From the NCBI RefSeq assembly GCF_902497875.1, contig NZ_CABVHY010000001.1, positions 248,001 through 312,000 on the forward strand: a stretch of 64,000 nt of DNA, given 5' to 3'. Of the stretch, positions 1 through 8,410 are shown piece after piece. Under the pieces are notes generated by a model that did not search any database, was not told the DNA's origin, and saw only the letters and a program-made list of their open reading frames with translations. The position numbers and the translations under genes were made by a program. Every line of letters starts with the position of its first letter. The first letter of the stretch is position 1. Source of the stretch: Pseudomonas fluorescens. GTDB taxonomy: Bacteria; Pseudomonadota; Gammaproteobacteria; Pseudomonadales; Pseudomonadaceae.

Positions 1-1
1 T

Positions 2-529
2 GTTGTATCCGGGTCGCTGATCGTGACGATTCTGATCATGGCGCTAGGCAGTCTTTGCGGGTTCGCCACCACCGCCTACATGTCAGACCGCCTGGGCCGA
101 CGCCCGACGCTGATGATCCTGTCGCTGGCCTCCTGGATTGTCACCGTTGCCTATATGTTCGTACCGCTCAACCCATTCGTAGCGCACGTCATGGGCTTTT
201 TGGTCGGCGCATTGGCGATCGGTATGTTTGCGGCGCTGGGCCCCTTCCTGAGCGAGTTATTTCCGACCCAGGTTCGCACCACGTGCATGGGATTCTCGTA
301 CAACGTCGGCAAATCGGTGGGGGCAATGGCTGTCACGGGGGTTGGGCTACTGGCAGCTAAATTCGGTCTGTCCCAGTCTGTTGGCGCGTTTTGCCTTGTC
401 GCTTACGCCATCGCTGTATTTGCCCTGCTGCTGCTACCCGAAACCAAGGGGGTCCGGCTTGATGAACTTGACTTGGTTGAGAATGGAGCCGGTCCGTCCC
501 CGCAACCGTTGTCCGGCCAACGCACTTGA
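2..529 (+). CDS. MFS transporter, C-terminal part (5' end outside window)
   Basis: The reading frame is open from base 2, so the gene begins before the window; about 175 C-terminal residues are visible. The segment carries the MFS loop motif SDRLGRRP, followed by several hydrophobic helices and the second conserved motif [14 protein letters not shown], which is typical of metabolite:H+ symporters of the sugar/aromatic-acid type. The C-terminal tail after LLLPETKGV is hydrophilic. An inner-membrane proton-driven importer is the family role; the substrate cannot be told from this half. It lies 11 bp upstream of an EthD-like gene on the same strand, so the two are probably cotranscribed. Confidence 0.85.
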   Translation, partial: VVSGSLIVTILIMALGSLCGFATTAYMSDRLGRRPTLMILSLASWIVTVAYMFVPLNPFVAHVMGFLVGALAIGMFAALGPFLSELFPTQVRTTCMGFSYNVGKSVGAMAVTGVGLLAAKFGLSQSVGAFCLVAYAIAVFALLLLPETKGVRLDELDLVENGAGPSPQPLSGQRT

Positions 530-540
530 AGGAAGTTCAA

Positions 541-867
541 ATGATTAGAATCGTCTATCTGCTGGTTAAACCTCAAACCATGAGCGATGCGGTCTTTAAA
601 CAAGAATGTAGGCGTCACTTCGAAATGAGTGAGGGTATTCCTGGCCTGCACAAATATGAGGTCAGGCTTGTGTCAGACAACCCAAGCGACACCCACGTGC
701 CCTATCTTGAGGTGCCACCTGTGCATGCGATTGGGGAATGCTGGTTTCGCGATCAGGCCGACTATGAACTTTACATGGCGGCCGAAAAAAGGAAGGTTTG
801 GTTTGAGCACGGCAAAACGTTTATTGGTGGACTCAAGCCATTTGTAACGTGCGATGTGGTTTTGTAG
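541..867 (+). CDS. EthD-domain protein
   Basis: A 108-residue protein with the ferredoxin-like alpha/beta EthD/DUF fold pattern: an N-terminal strand [10 protein letters not shown], a conserved His after a helix ([10 protein letters not shown]), a central strand HKYEVRLV and a second half [15 protein letters not shown]. Members of this family sit in catabolic operons as small dimeric accessory or degradative proteins of poorly defined reaction. The ATG at 541 is chosen over an upstream TTG at 526 because GGAAG lies 6-10 bases before it. It follows the MFS gene closely and is followed by a strong hairpin terminator, so it closes that operon. Confidence 0.75.
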   Translation: MIRIVYLLVKPQTMSDAVFKQECRRHFEMSEGIPGLHKYEVRLVSDNPSDTHVPYLEVPPVHAIGECWFRDQADYELYMAAEKRKVWFEHGKTFIGGLKPFVTCDVVL

Positions 868-908
868 TGAGCAACTGAAAACGCACACCCATTGAACCCA
901 ATATAGAT

Positions 909-930
909 ACAGAGCTCCAGTGAGCTCTGT
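909..930 (+). terminator. Hairpin after the EthD gene
   Basis: Perfect 9-bp inverted repeat ACAGAGCTC with a 4-base loop. It stands just before a second, stronger hairpin and may act together with it. Confidence 0.6.
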
Positions 931-939
931 AAATTACTG

Positions 940-965
940 AAATAAGGACCTTCGGGTCCTTATTT
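940..965. terminator. Bidirectional UUCG-loop terminator
   Basis: Perfect 11-bp stem AAATAAGGACC closed by a TTCG tetraloop, with A-rich and T-rich outer stem ends on the two strands. It lies between convergent genes, and the stop codon of the minus-strand flavoenzyme gene (960-962) is inside the right arm, so the hairpin serves both transcripts. Confidence 0.85.
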
Positions 966-2219
966 CGTTCCAGTATTTTTTGGCAAGTGCGACTGGCCGA
1001 TCTGCCAGACGTAGGGCGGTTCGGTGCCGTTGATTTCCCAGTCGCCGATGATGCGTTCCTTGTAGATCAGCGGGTTGTGTGAAGCCGCGGTGCGCGCGTT
1101 GCGCCAGTGCCGATCGAGGGCCTTGCCGGTGCTGGTGGCCGAGGCGCTGAGGGCGTTGAACAGGTCACTGGTGGCGCGCAGTACCAGGTCGGCGATCACC
1201 ACTTGGGCCTGGGCCGATTCCAGTTCGGCGGCGATGTTGGCCTCGCGTTCGGCGACTTCGTCATGGGCGAAGCGGCTTTCGTACGCCACCTGCAAGGCGG
1301 TCGCCGCGCGCAGGGTGGTGGCGTGTGCGGCGTAGACCTGCGCCGACGCCTTGCCCACCACTTGCTGCACCTGGATGTCCTGGCTGACGTGGCTGGCATT
1401 GCCGGTGCTGAAGATGCGCGTGCGCGTGCGCACTTCTTCGGTGATGTCGTTTACCGCGGCACGGCCGGCACCGGTCTGAACCGCCAACAGCACCAGTTGA
1501 TAGAAGGCCGTCTGGTACTTGAAGCGGGTGGCGAAGTCCAGCAGGTTCTCGGGCTCCACCACCGCGTTCTCGAACACCGAGGTGCCGCTGCCGGTGGTGC
1601 GCTGGCCAAAGCCATCCCAGTCGTCGCTCTGCGTGATGCCCGGTTGCTGCACGCGAACGGCGGCAATCACGTCGGCGCCGGTGTCATCGCGCTGGGCATA
1701 GAGGTCGATCCAGTCGGCGAAGATGCTGCCGGTACTGTAGTACTTGGTGCCGTTGACCACCCAGTGTTCACCCAGGCGCGAGACACGGGTGCCAACCTGG
1801 CCGATCTTCACGCTGCCGACTTCGGTCCAGGCGTTGCCCACCAGGTCACCCTCGACAAAACGCTTGAACCAGGTGTCCTGCGGCGCGTCGGCCTGCGCAT
1901 TGAGGCGGTCTTCGACAAAGGCAAAGTGACCCCGCAACGCCTGCGGCAGGTTGGAATCGGCGGCGGCCAGTTCGATCAGCAACTCAAACAACTGGGGCAG
2001 GGAAGCGCCGGCGCCACCGTACTGCACTGGCACGCGCACGGCGCCAAAGCCGGCTTCCTTCAGCCACTTCACTTGTTCAAAGGGCAGGCTGCGGCTTTGC
2101 TCGCGCTCCAGTGCGCCGGCGGCGATGCGGGCAAAGATCGGCCGGAAGCGCTCGGCCAGGGCCTGGTAGTCGGTACCGCTGGAGAGGGGGTGTGGCAGGT
2201 GCTGTTGCTGGACAGTCAT
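960..2219 (-). CDS. Acyl-CoA dehydrogenase-fold flavin monooxygenase (DszC/SfnB-like)
   Basis: The 419-residue product has the acyl-CoA dehydrogenase architecture: N-terminal helical domain with PVQYGGAGA, central beta domain (WVVNGTKYYSTG, FGQRTTGSG) and C-terminal helices ending in a WRNARTAASHNP motif like that of DszC-type group D flavin monooxygenases. Such enzymes use FMNH2 from a separate reductase to oxygenate sulfur compounds. The start at 2219 is chosen because a sigma-54 promoter lies at 2286-2301, ruling out a longer N-terminus. It diverges from sfnF and sfnG. The protein contains no Cys and no Met after the initiator, which fits expression during sulfur starvation. The exact substrate is not known; a sulfone, sulfoxide or sulfinate is an inference. 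Confidence 0.8.
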   Translation of the reverse strand: MTVQQQHLPHPLSSGTDYQALAERFRPIFARIAAGALEREQSRSLPFEQVKWLKEAGFGAVRVPVQYGGAGASLPQLFELLIELAAADSNLPQALRGHFAFVEDRLNAQADAPQDTWFKRFVEGDLVGNAWTEVGSVKIGQVGTRVSRLGEHWVVNGTKYYSTGSIFADWIDLYAQRDDTGADVIAAVRVQQPGITQSDDWDGFGQRTTGSGTSVFENAVVEPENLLDFATRFKYQTAFYQLVLLAVQTGAGRAAVNDITEEVRTRTRIFSTGNASHVSQDIQVQQVVGKASAQVYAAHATTLRAATALQVAYESRFAHDEVAEREANIAAELESAQAQVVIADLVLRATSDLFNALSASATSTGKALDRHWRNARTAASHNPLIYKERIIGDWEINGTEPPYVWQIGQSHLPKNTGTK

Positions 2220-2285
2220 GGTGCAGCTCCTTATGGACGGCAAGAGAAGCAACAGAGCAGTCGATCTGTTGCGTACTGCTGTCAG

Positions 2286-2301
2286 TGCACAGGTCGTGCC
2301 T
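2286..2301 (-). promoter_or_regulatory. Sigma-54 promoter of the DszC-like gene
   Basis: Read on the minus strand the sequence is AGGCACGACCTGTGCA, with GG-N10-GC spacing and 11 of the consensus positions of TGGCACG-N4-TTGCW. It lies 67-82 bases before the start codon at 2219. Confidence 0.7.
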
Positions 2302-2438
2302 GGCGCTGCAAAAGCCGTTTTACCGGGCGCGCGGGGGTGTTGACGAAGCTCGCGCCTGTCGCCTGCCGGGCAACTTGCTGAAGCACTGACCGCCCGGCAA
2401 CAGCGGCCGCGGCGCGCTGCGTTGCGTGGACCCGCAGG

Positions 2439-2462
2439 CAACTGTTGTGCGCGCAACAGTTG
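2439..2462. promoter_or_regulatory. Enhancer-like palindrome (probable SfnR site)
   Basis: Inverted repeat with 9-bp arms CAACTGTTG/CAACAGTTG around TGCGCG; it contains TGTTGT-GCGC-GCAACA. It lies about 140 bp upstream of the minus sigma-54 promoter and about 80 bp upstream of the plus one, the right place for an activator of both. A weaker half match, TGTTGC, is at 2267-2272. Confidence 0.65.
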
Positions 2463-2543
2463 ATCAACAGCCTGTCTGTCAGGCGACACTACGCGAGTTC
2501 GCAAAAAGTTAATAACTCTTTGATTAATATCGACTTCTTGAAG

Positions 2544-2559
2544 TGGCACGGTTGCTGCT
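2544..2559 (+). promoter_or_regulatory. Sigma-54 promoter of the sfnF operon
   Basis: TGGCACGGTTGCTGCT has the full -24 element TGGCACG and a CTGCT -12 element with GG-N10-GC spacing. It lies 52 bases before the sfnF start at 2611. Confidence 0.85.
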
Positions 2560-2610
2560 CTAGTCCTTGTGCAGGTGCCGCGGTGGCCTCTGCCGGCACG
2601 AGGATGGGCA

Positions 2611-3174
2611 ATGAGCAACACACTAAAAGTGGTCGCGGTATCCGGGAGCGTGCAGCGGCCTACGCGCACCCTGGTGCTGCTCAAGGCGCTGGTCGCCGGC
2701 CTTGCGCAACAGCTGCCGATCGAGCTGCACCTGATCGAGTTGTCCGAGGTTGGTCCGCAGTTCGCCGGGGTGCTGCGCCGTGAAGACTTGCCCGCTGCGG
2801 TCGAGGCCGATCTGCAGGCCATTGAAACGGCCGACCTGCTGATTGCGGCCAGCCCGGTGTACCGCGCCTCCTACACCGGACTGTTCAAGCACCTGTTCGA
2901 CTTCGTCCATCACCAGGCGTTGAACAACGTGCCGGTATTACTGGCCGCCACCGGTGGCTCGGACCGCCACGCGCTGATCATCGATCACCAGTTGCGCCCG
3001 CTGTTCGGCTTTTTTCAGGCCCTGAGCTTGCCCATCGGTGTGTATGCCGCCGAAGCCGATTTCACCGATTACCAGATCACCAGCCCGCAGTTGCTCGAAC
3101 GCATCGAGCGTGCTGTCGAGTCGGCGGTCCTGAGCCTCAATCCGACTGTTCAACCGGACGCCAGCGCAGCCTGA
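2611..3174 (+). CDS. sfnF: NADH-dependent FMN reductase, sulfone system
   Basis: A 187-residue flavodoxin-like NADPH/NADH:FMN reductase with the N-terminal phosphate-binding strand-loop VVAVSGSVQRPTRT and the ASPVYRASYTGLFKHLFD and ATGGSDRHAL segments of the MsuE/SsuE family. It supplies FMNH2 to the adjacent SfnG monooxygenase. The start at 2611 is preferred over an upstream ATG at 2569, which would sit at or before the transcription start of the sigma-54 promoter. The protein has no Cys and no internal Met. A paralogue (msuE) lies in the same block at 12989-13552. Cotranscription with sfnG (47-base gap) matches the known sfnFG pair. Confidence 0.88.
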   Translation: MSNTLKVVAVSGSVQRPTRTLVLLKALVAGLAQQLPIELHLIELSEVGPQFAGVLRREDLPAAVEADLQAIETADLLIAASPVYRASYTGLFKHLFDFVHHQALNNVPVLLAATGGSDRHALIIDHQLRPLFGFFQALSLPIGVYAAEADFTDYQITSPQLLERIERAVESAVLSLNPTVQPDASAA

Positions 3175-3221
3175 CGTCCCCGGTCAATCCTCACTTCAAC
3201 GAATCAATGGAGTACACGCAA

Positions 3222-4322
3222 ATGAGCCAGGACAACATCAAGTTTGCCTACTGGGTGCCTAACGTCAGCGGCGGCCTTGTGATCAGCAAGATCGAACAGC
3301 GCACCAGCTGGGACATCGATTACAACCGCAAGCTGGCGCAAATCGCCGAAAAGGCCGGCTTCGAATACGCCTTGTCACAGATCCGCTTCACCGCCGGTTA
3401 TGGCGCCGAAAACCAGCACGAATCGGTGACTATCAGCCACGCACTGTTGGCCGCCACCGAGAAGCTCAAGGTGATCGCCGCCATCCTGCCTGGGCCCTGG
3501 AGTCCGGTGCTGGCGGCCAAACAGCTGGCCACCATCGACCAGTTCACCAACGGTCGGGTCGCGGTGAATATCGTCTCGGGCTGGTTCAAGGGCGAGTTCC
3601 GGGCCATTGGCGAGCCGTGGCTGGACCACGATGAGCGCTATCGTCGTTCGGAAGAATTCATCCAGGCGCTCAAGGGCATCTGGACCCAGGACAATTTCAG
3701 TTTTCATGGCGATTTCTACCGCTTCCATGACTACACCCTCAAACCCAAGCCACTGCAGCAACCGCACCCGGAAATCTTCCAGGGTGGCAGCTCGCGCGCG
3801 GCGCGGGACATGGCCTCGCGGGTTTCCGATTGGTACTTCACCAATGGCAACAGCGTCGAAGGCATCAAGGCCCAGGTCGACGAGATTCGGGCCAAGGCCG
3901 CGATCAATGGCCACTCGGTGAAAGTCGGGGTGAACGCCTTTGTCATCGCCCGGGAAACCGAGGCTGAAGCCCGCGCGGTATTGCAGGAGATTATTGCCAA
4001 GGCCGACCCGGAGGCCGTCAACGGTTTCGGCAGTGAGGTGAAGAACGCCGGCGCCGCAAGCCCTGAAGGCGAAGGCAACTGGGCCAAGTCCACCTTCGAA
4101 GACCTGGTGCAGTACAACGATGGCTTCAAGACCAACCTGATCGGTACGCCGCAGCAGATTGCCGAGCGCATCGTCGCCCTCAAGGCTGTGGGCGTGGACC
4201 TGGTGCTCAGTGGCTTCCTGCACTTTCACGAAGAAGTGGAATACTTCGGCCGCAAGGTGTTGCCGCTGGTGCGTGAGCTGGAGCGCGAGGCGGTCGCGGC
4301 CAAGGCTGCGGCACTCGCCTAA
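3222..4322 (+). CDS. sfnG: Dimethylsulfone monooxygenase SfnG
   Basis: A 366-residue bacterial luciferase-like TIM-barrel flavin monooxygenase. Conserved family segments are FAYWVPNVSGGLVIS at the N-terminus, GRVAVNIVSGWFKGE and FQGGSSRAARDMA. SfnG converts dimethylsulfone to methanesulfinate with FMNH2 and O2, releasing formaldehyde. The ATG at 3222 is chosen because GGAG lies 10 bases before it; the upstream ATG at 3207 has no ribosome site. The protein has no Cys and one internal Met. It lies between sfnF and a ligase-like gene, and its product feeds the MsuC-MsuD steps encoded at 11.8-15.3 kb. Confidence 0.92.
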   Translation: MSQDNIKFAYWVPNVSGGLVISKIEQRTSWDIDYNRKLAQIAEKAGFEYALSQIRFTAGYGAENQHESVTISHALLAATEKLKVIAAILPGPWSPVLAAKQLATIDQFTNGRVAVNIVSGWFKGEFRAIGEPWLDHDERYRRSEEFIQALKGIWTQDNFSFHGDFYRFHDYTLKPKPLQQPHPEIFQGGSSRAARDMASRVSDWYFTNGNSVEGIKAQVDEIRAKAAINGHSVKVGVNAFVIARETEAEARAVLQEIIAKADPEAVNGFGSEVKNAGAASPEGEGNWAKSTFEDLVQYNDGFKTNLIGTPQQIAERIVALKAVGVDLVLSGFLHFHEEVEYFGRKVLPLVRELEREAVAAKAAALA

Positions 4323-4337
4323 AGGATGGGAAAGGTC

Positions 4338-5495
4338 ATGCCGACATTCACCGATAACCCGCAACCCGGCACCTTGCCGCAGTGGCTGCAACAGCAGGCA
4401 CGTCAGCAAGGGACGGGCATCGCCCTGCGCCATAAGCGCCTGGGGGTGTGGCAGGTGCGCACTTGGCGGCAACTGGCCGCTGAGGTTGAACACCTAGCAA
4501 CGGCCTTGCAGGTGCGTGGTTTTGTGCCTGGCGCGAGCTTGGTGATTGTCAGCCGCCCGCGGCCGGAGGCGTTGATTGCTGCCCTGGCGGCACAGTGGTT
4601 GGGCGGCGTGGCCGCGCTGTTGGATCCGCTGGAGGCTGCGGCCGCGCAGGTGCCGCTGTTGCGCGAGCTGCACAGTGAATGGGTGTTCGCCGAAGGCCAT
4701 GAGGAGATTCAGCGCCTGCGCGCCGCCGGACTGGCGCCCAGACTGCTGATTTACGCCGACGGCCGCGGCCTGGCTGAGGTGAGTCCAGCCGGTGACACCC
4801 TGGCGTTCGCACAACTGCTGCAGCAGGGCAGCGATCACCGACTGGAACCCCAGGCCCGAGCCGAGCGCACAGCCTTTGCCTTCTACCGTTTGGGCGTGGG
4901 GCAGCGCGTCGAGCAGCAGCGCATCAGCCACGCCGAGTTGCTGCAGGAAGGCCGGCGCCTGGTGCACAGCGAGCAGCTGGGGCGGCAGGAGGAAGCCCTG
5001 GCGGCGCGAGCGTTTGCCGCGGGTGGTCAAGCGCGTTATTTGCTGGCGCCTTGGTTGATTGCCGGCTTTCGCCTGAATTTTCCGGAGAACCTGGCGACTC
5101 GCGACCAGGACCGTCGTGAGCTGGGCCCGACGCTGGTGGCCGGCACCCGGGAAACCTACGAGCGCCTGCATGCCCAGGTCCTGGCCCGCTTGCCGGAGCC
5201 AGGCAGCTGGCGCCGGCGTCTGGTGGATTGGGCACTGGTCACGCAGCCCGGTGCGCTGCATCGGCACCTGGGGTACTGGCTGATCCGCCGGCCGTTGCGC
5301 GACGTCCTCGGCTTTTCCCGCACCCGTGCGCCGTTGCTGGTGGGCGAGGCACTGGCACCGCCAACCCTGGTGTTTTTCCAGGCGTTGGCGATTGAGGTAC
5401 GCACCTGGCCGGACCCGGCGCAGTGGCACCGCCCCGCGCCCTGGCCAGCCCCGCTGGTCAACGGCTGGATCGAAGACAGCACGCAACCGGCCTGA
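4338..5495 (+). CDS. Adenylate-forming-ligase-like protein lacking catalytic motifs
   Basis: The 385-residue product resembles the N-terminal part of AMP-binding acyl-CoA synthetases: TLPQWLQQQARQQG, the WRQLAAEVEHLATAL and VSRPRPEALIAALAAQWLGG segments, and GTRETYERLHAQVLARL, a stretch like that of long-chain ligases. The P-loop normally reading TSGTTGxPKG has become RLGVGQRVEQQ, and the C-terminal YGxTE, TGD and lysine motifs are absent, so adenylation is not expected. AMP-ligase genes are common in Liv-type transporter operons, and this one sits between sfnG and livG. It contains no Cys and no internal Met. The start at 4338 is preferred to 4326, where AGG abuts the ATG. A scaffold or ligand-binding role is possible; the function is unknown. 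Confidence 0.7.
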   Translation: MPTFTDNPQPGTLPQWLQQQARQQGTGIALRHKRLGVWQVRTWRQLAAEVEHLATALQVRGFVPGASLVIVSRPRPEALIAALAAQWLGGVAALLDPLEAAAAQVPLLRELHSEWVFAEGHEEIQRLRAAGLAPRLLIYADGRGLAEVSPAGDTLAFAQLLQQGSDHRLEPQARAERTAFAFYRLGVGQRVEQQRISHAELLQEGRRLVHSEQLGRQEEALAARAFAAGGQARYLLAPWLIAGFRLNFPENLATRDQDRRELGPTLVAGTRETYERLHAQVLARLPEPGSWRRRLVDWALVTQPGALHRHLGYWLIRRPLRDVLGFSRTRAPLLVGEALAPPTLVFFQALAIEVRTWPDPAQWHRPAPWPAPLVNGWIEDSTQPA

Positions 5496-5509
5496 CAAGG
5501 ACATGACTC

Positions 5510-6301
5510 ATGGCACAGACACAGGCGACAAAGGTTGAGCATCTGCTGGTGCTGGAAAACATTGGCTTGTCGTTCAAGGGCGTCAAGGCGGTGACCGACA
5601 TCAGCTTTGCCGTGGCCACCGGGGAGATTTGCGCCTTGATCGGCCCCAATGGCGCGGGTAAAAGCTCACTGCTGAATGTGATCAACGGCGTGTACCAGGC
5701 CCAGCAGGGGCGCATCCGCTTTGCCGGAGAAGAGCACCGGCGCATGCGCCCGCATGATGTGGCGGTGCGCGGCATTGCCCGCACCTTTCAGAACATCGCC
5801 TTGTTCAAAGGCATGAGTGTGCTCGACAACGTGCTCACCGGACGCACCCTCAAGCGTCGCAGCAGCTGGATCGAGCAGGCCCTGCGCATCGGCCGCGCCG
5901 CGGGCGAAGACGACCGCCAGCGCGAGGCCGCCGAACGGATCATCGACTTTCTGCACATCCAGCCCTGGCGCGACACCCTTGTCGGCAAGCTGCCCTATGG
6001 CTTGCAGAAACGGGTGGAACTGGCCCGTGCCCTGGCCGCCGAACCGCGCTTGCTGCTGCTGGACGAACCGATGGCCGGGATGAACGCCGAAGAGAAACAG
6101 CAGATGAGCCGCTTCATCGTCGACATCAACCGTGAGCTGGGTACCACGGTGGTGTTGATCGAGCACGACATCGGCGTGGTCATGGGCATTTGCGATCACG
6201 TGGTGGTGCTCGACTACGGCCGCAAGATCGGCGACGGCCCGCCCGATGAGGTGCGGCAAAACCCCGAGGTAATTGCCGCCTACCTCGGCACGCGCCACTA
6301 A
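5510..6301 (+). CDS. Liv-type ABC transporter ATP-binding protein (LivG-like)
   Basis: A 263-residue ATPase with Walker A GPNGAGKSS, the Q-loop RTFQNIALF, the LivG-type signature LPYGLQKRVELARAL and Walker B LLLLDEPMAG, followed by the H-loop VLIEHDIGVVM. It energises uptake by the two permeases encoded next. The gene begins 14 bases after the ligase-like gene and is part of the operon driven from 2544. Although its family is named for branched-chain amino acids, its place after sfnFG suggests an organosulfur or carboxylated substrate; that is an inference. Confidence 0.88.
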   Translation: MAQTQATKVEHLLVLENIGLSFKGVKAVTDISFAVATGEICALIGPNGAGKSSLLNVINGVYQAQQGRIRFAGEEHRRMRPHDVAVRGIARTFQNIALFKGMSVLDNVLTGRTLKRRSSWIEQALRIGRAAGEDDRQREAAERIIDFLHIQPWRDTLVGKLPYGLQKRVELARALAAEPRLLLLDEPMAGMNAEEKQQMSRFIVDINRELGTTVVLIEHDIGVVMGICDHVVVLDYGRKIGDGPPDEVRQNPEVIAAYLGTRH

Positions 6302-6369
6302 CCCCGAGCCTACAGCGCCGCCCGCTATCGGGTGGCCGGGGACTCTTTGCCCGCAAAACAGGAAGGTTC

Positions 6370-7251
6370 ATGGAATTTTTCTTCGAGGTGTTGATCGGTG
6401 GGCTGCTGGCCGGGGTGATGTACGCCCTGGTGGCCATCGGTTTTGTCCTGATCTACAAAGCGTCCGGCGTCTTCAACTTCGCCCAGGGCGCCATGGTGCT
6501 GTTTTCGGCGCTGACCTTTGTCAGCCTGCTGGAGCGCGGGGTGCCGTTCTGGCTGGCCTTTGCCATCAGCCTGGCGGCGATGGTACTGCTGGCGGTGGCG
6601 GTGGAGCAGGTGGTGTTGCGCCCGCTGGTCAACCGTCCGCCGATCACCTTGTTCATGGCCACCCTCGGCTTGTCCTACGTGATCGAAGGGTTCGCCCAGG
6701 CGCTGTGGGGCGCCCAGGTGCATGGCCTGGAACTGGGCATCAGTGACGAGCCACTGGAACTGGGCGGCATGCTGCTGTCGCAGTTCGACATTTTTGCCGC
6801 CGTGACCGCCGCGTTGCTGGTGTTGGCGCTGTCGCTGCTGTTCAACAAGACCCGTATCGGTTTGTCGTTGCGTGCCGTGGCCGATGACCCGCTGGCGGCG
6901 TTGGCCGTGGGCATCCACCTGCAACGAGTCTGGGTGTTGGTGTGGGCGGTGGCCGGGTTTGTCGGTCTGGTGGCCGGCCTGCTCTGGGGCGCGCGGCTGG
7001 GGGTGCAGTTTTCGCTGTCGCTGGTGGTGCTCAAGGCCTTGCCGGTGCTGATCATCGGCGGCTTTACCTCGATCAGTGGGGCGATTGTCGGCGGCTTGAT
7101 CATCGGTGCCTCGGAGAAGCTGGCCGAGGTGTACCTGGGCCCCGTCATCGGCGGCGGTATCGAGAACTGGTTTCCCTATGTGCTGGCGCTGCTGTTCCTG
7201 CTGGTGCGGCCGGCCGGGCTATTTGGTGAACGCGCGATCGAGCGGGTTTAA
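6370..7251 (+). CDS. Liv-type ABC transporter permease (LivH-like)
   Basis: A 293-residue inner-membrane protein with about eight hydrophobic segments and the LivH hallmarks GVMYALVAIGFVLIYKASG, FNFAQG and the cytoplasmic EAA-like loop LRAVADDPLAALAVGI. AGGAAGG stands before the ATG. It pairs with the LivM-like subunit that follows after 11 bases. The protein has no Cys. Confidence 0.88.
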   Translation: MEFFFEVLIGGLLAGVMYALVAIGFVLIYKASGVFNFAQGAMVLFSALTFVSLLERGVPFWLAFAISLAAMVLLAVAVEQVVLRPLVNRPPITLFMATLGLSYVIEGFAQALWGAQVHGLELGISDEPLELGGMLLSQFDIFAAVTAALLVLALSLLFNKTRIGLSLRAVADDPLAALAVGIHLQRVWVLVWAVAGFVGLVAGLLWGARLGVQFSLSLVVLKALPVLIIGGFTSISGAIVGGLIIGASEKLAEVYLGPVIGGGIENWFPYVLALLFLLVRPAGLFGERAIERV

Positions 7252-7262
7252 GGAGAGGCGTG

Positions 7263-8330
7263 ATGTTTTATCAGGAAGCCGGTCAGTTCAGTACTCGCTA
7301 TGCCCAGGACCGCCGGGTGTTTCGCCTGCGTCAGGACCGTTACGGCTTGGTTGCCTTGCTGCTGTTGGCCTTTGTCGGTGTGCCGTATCTGGGTAACGAC
7401 TATTGGTTCAGCGCCATTCTGATTCCGTTTCTGGTGCTGTCACTGGCCGGGCTGGGGCTGAACCTGCTGACCGGCTATGCCGGGCAGTTGTCGCTGGGCT
7501 CGGCGGCCTTCATGGCGGTGGGCACCTTTGCCACTTACAACGTTGAACTGCGGGTCCCGGGCTCGCCGTTGTTGCTCAGCATAGCCCTGGGCGGGGGAGT
7601 GGCAGCGCTGGTGGCGGTGCTGTTTGGCCTGCCCAGCCTGCGGATCAAGGGCTTCTATCTGCTGGTGTCGACCCTCGCCGCGCAGTTCTTTGTGACCTGG
7701 GCGCTGACCCGCTTCAGCTGGTTCTCCAACAACAGCGCTTCGGGGGTGATCAGCGCACCGCGCCTGGAGATTCTTGGTGTGGATCTGAACTCGCCGGTGG
7801 GTCGTTACCTGCTGACACTGGGCGTGGTGGTGGCGTTGTTCTGGCTGGGTAAAAACCTGGTGCGCAGCGAACTGGGGCGTAACTGGATGGCCGTGCGTGA
7901 CATGGACACAGCCGCTGCAGTGATGGGCATTGCGTTGCTCAAGACCAAGCTGCTGGCGTTTGCCATCAGCGGCTTCTTTCTCGGGGTGGCCGGAGCGCTG
8001 TGGGCCTTCACTTACCTGGGCACCGTGGAGCCCCACGGTTTCGATCTGAATCGGTCCTTCCAGATCCTGTTCATCATCATTATCGGTGGCCTGGGGAGCA
8101 TCCTCGGCAACTTCCTTGGCGCGGCGTTCATCGTGCTGTTTCCGGTGCTGCTGTCGAACCTGGTGGCCTTGTTGCCGGCCGGGCTGATCGATGCCGGGCA
8201 GATAGAAAACCTGCAGAAGATGGCATTTGGCGCCCTGATCATTGTGTTCCTGGTCAAGGAACCGGAGGGCCTGGCGCGCCTCTGGAAAAAGTTTCGCGAG
8301 CGCGCCCGGTTGTGGCCGCTGCGCTACTGA
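7263..8330 (+). CDS. Liv-type ABC transporter permease (LivM-like)
   Basis: A 355-residue permease with an N-terminal extension before the first helix, then LLTGYAGQLSLGSAAFMAVG and the loop GRNWMAVRDMDTAAAVMGI typical of LivM. AGGAGAGG lies before the start; the ATG at 7263 is chosen over the GTG three bases upstream. It forms the translocation channel with the LivH-like protein. Confidence 0.88.
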   Translation: MFYQEAGQFSTRYAQDRRVFRLRQDRYGLVALLLLAFVGVPYLGNDYWFSAILIPFLVLSLAGLGLNLLTGYAGQLSLGSAAFMAVGTFATYNVELRVPGSPLLLSIALGGGVAALVAVLFGLPSLRIKGFYLLVSTLAAQFFVTWALTRFSWFSNNSASGVISAPRLEILGVDLNSPVGRYLLTLGVVVALFWLGKNLVRSELGRNWMAVRDMDTAAAVMGIALLKTKLLAFAISGFFLGVAGALWAFTYLGTVEPHGFDLNRSFQILFIIIIGGLGSILGNFLGAAFIVLFPVLLSNLVALLPAGLIDAGQIENLQKMAFGALIIVFLVKEPEGLARLWKKFRERARLWPLRY

Positions 8331-8410
8331 GCAAACCGGCGCAGGCATGGACTGCGCTTCGATCCTCCTGCGGCAAACGTGCGATTGAATCATTGATAAG
8401 GAAAATACCG

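Noticed and set aside
1107..2381. A 424-codon open frame on the plus strand opposite the DszC-like gene
   Set aside because: Its translation is rich in Gly, Ala, Arg and His with no domain pattern; the minus strand encodes a clear acyl-CoA dehydrogenase-fold protein. It is a GC-rich antisense shadow.
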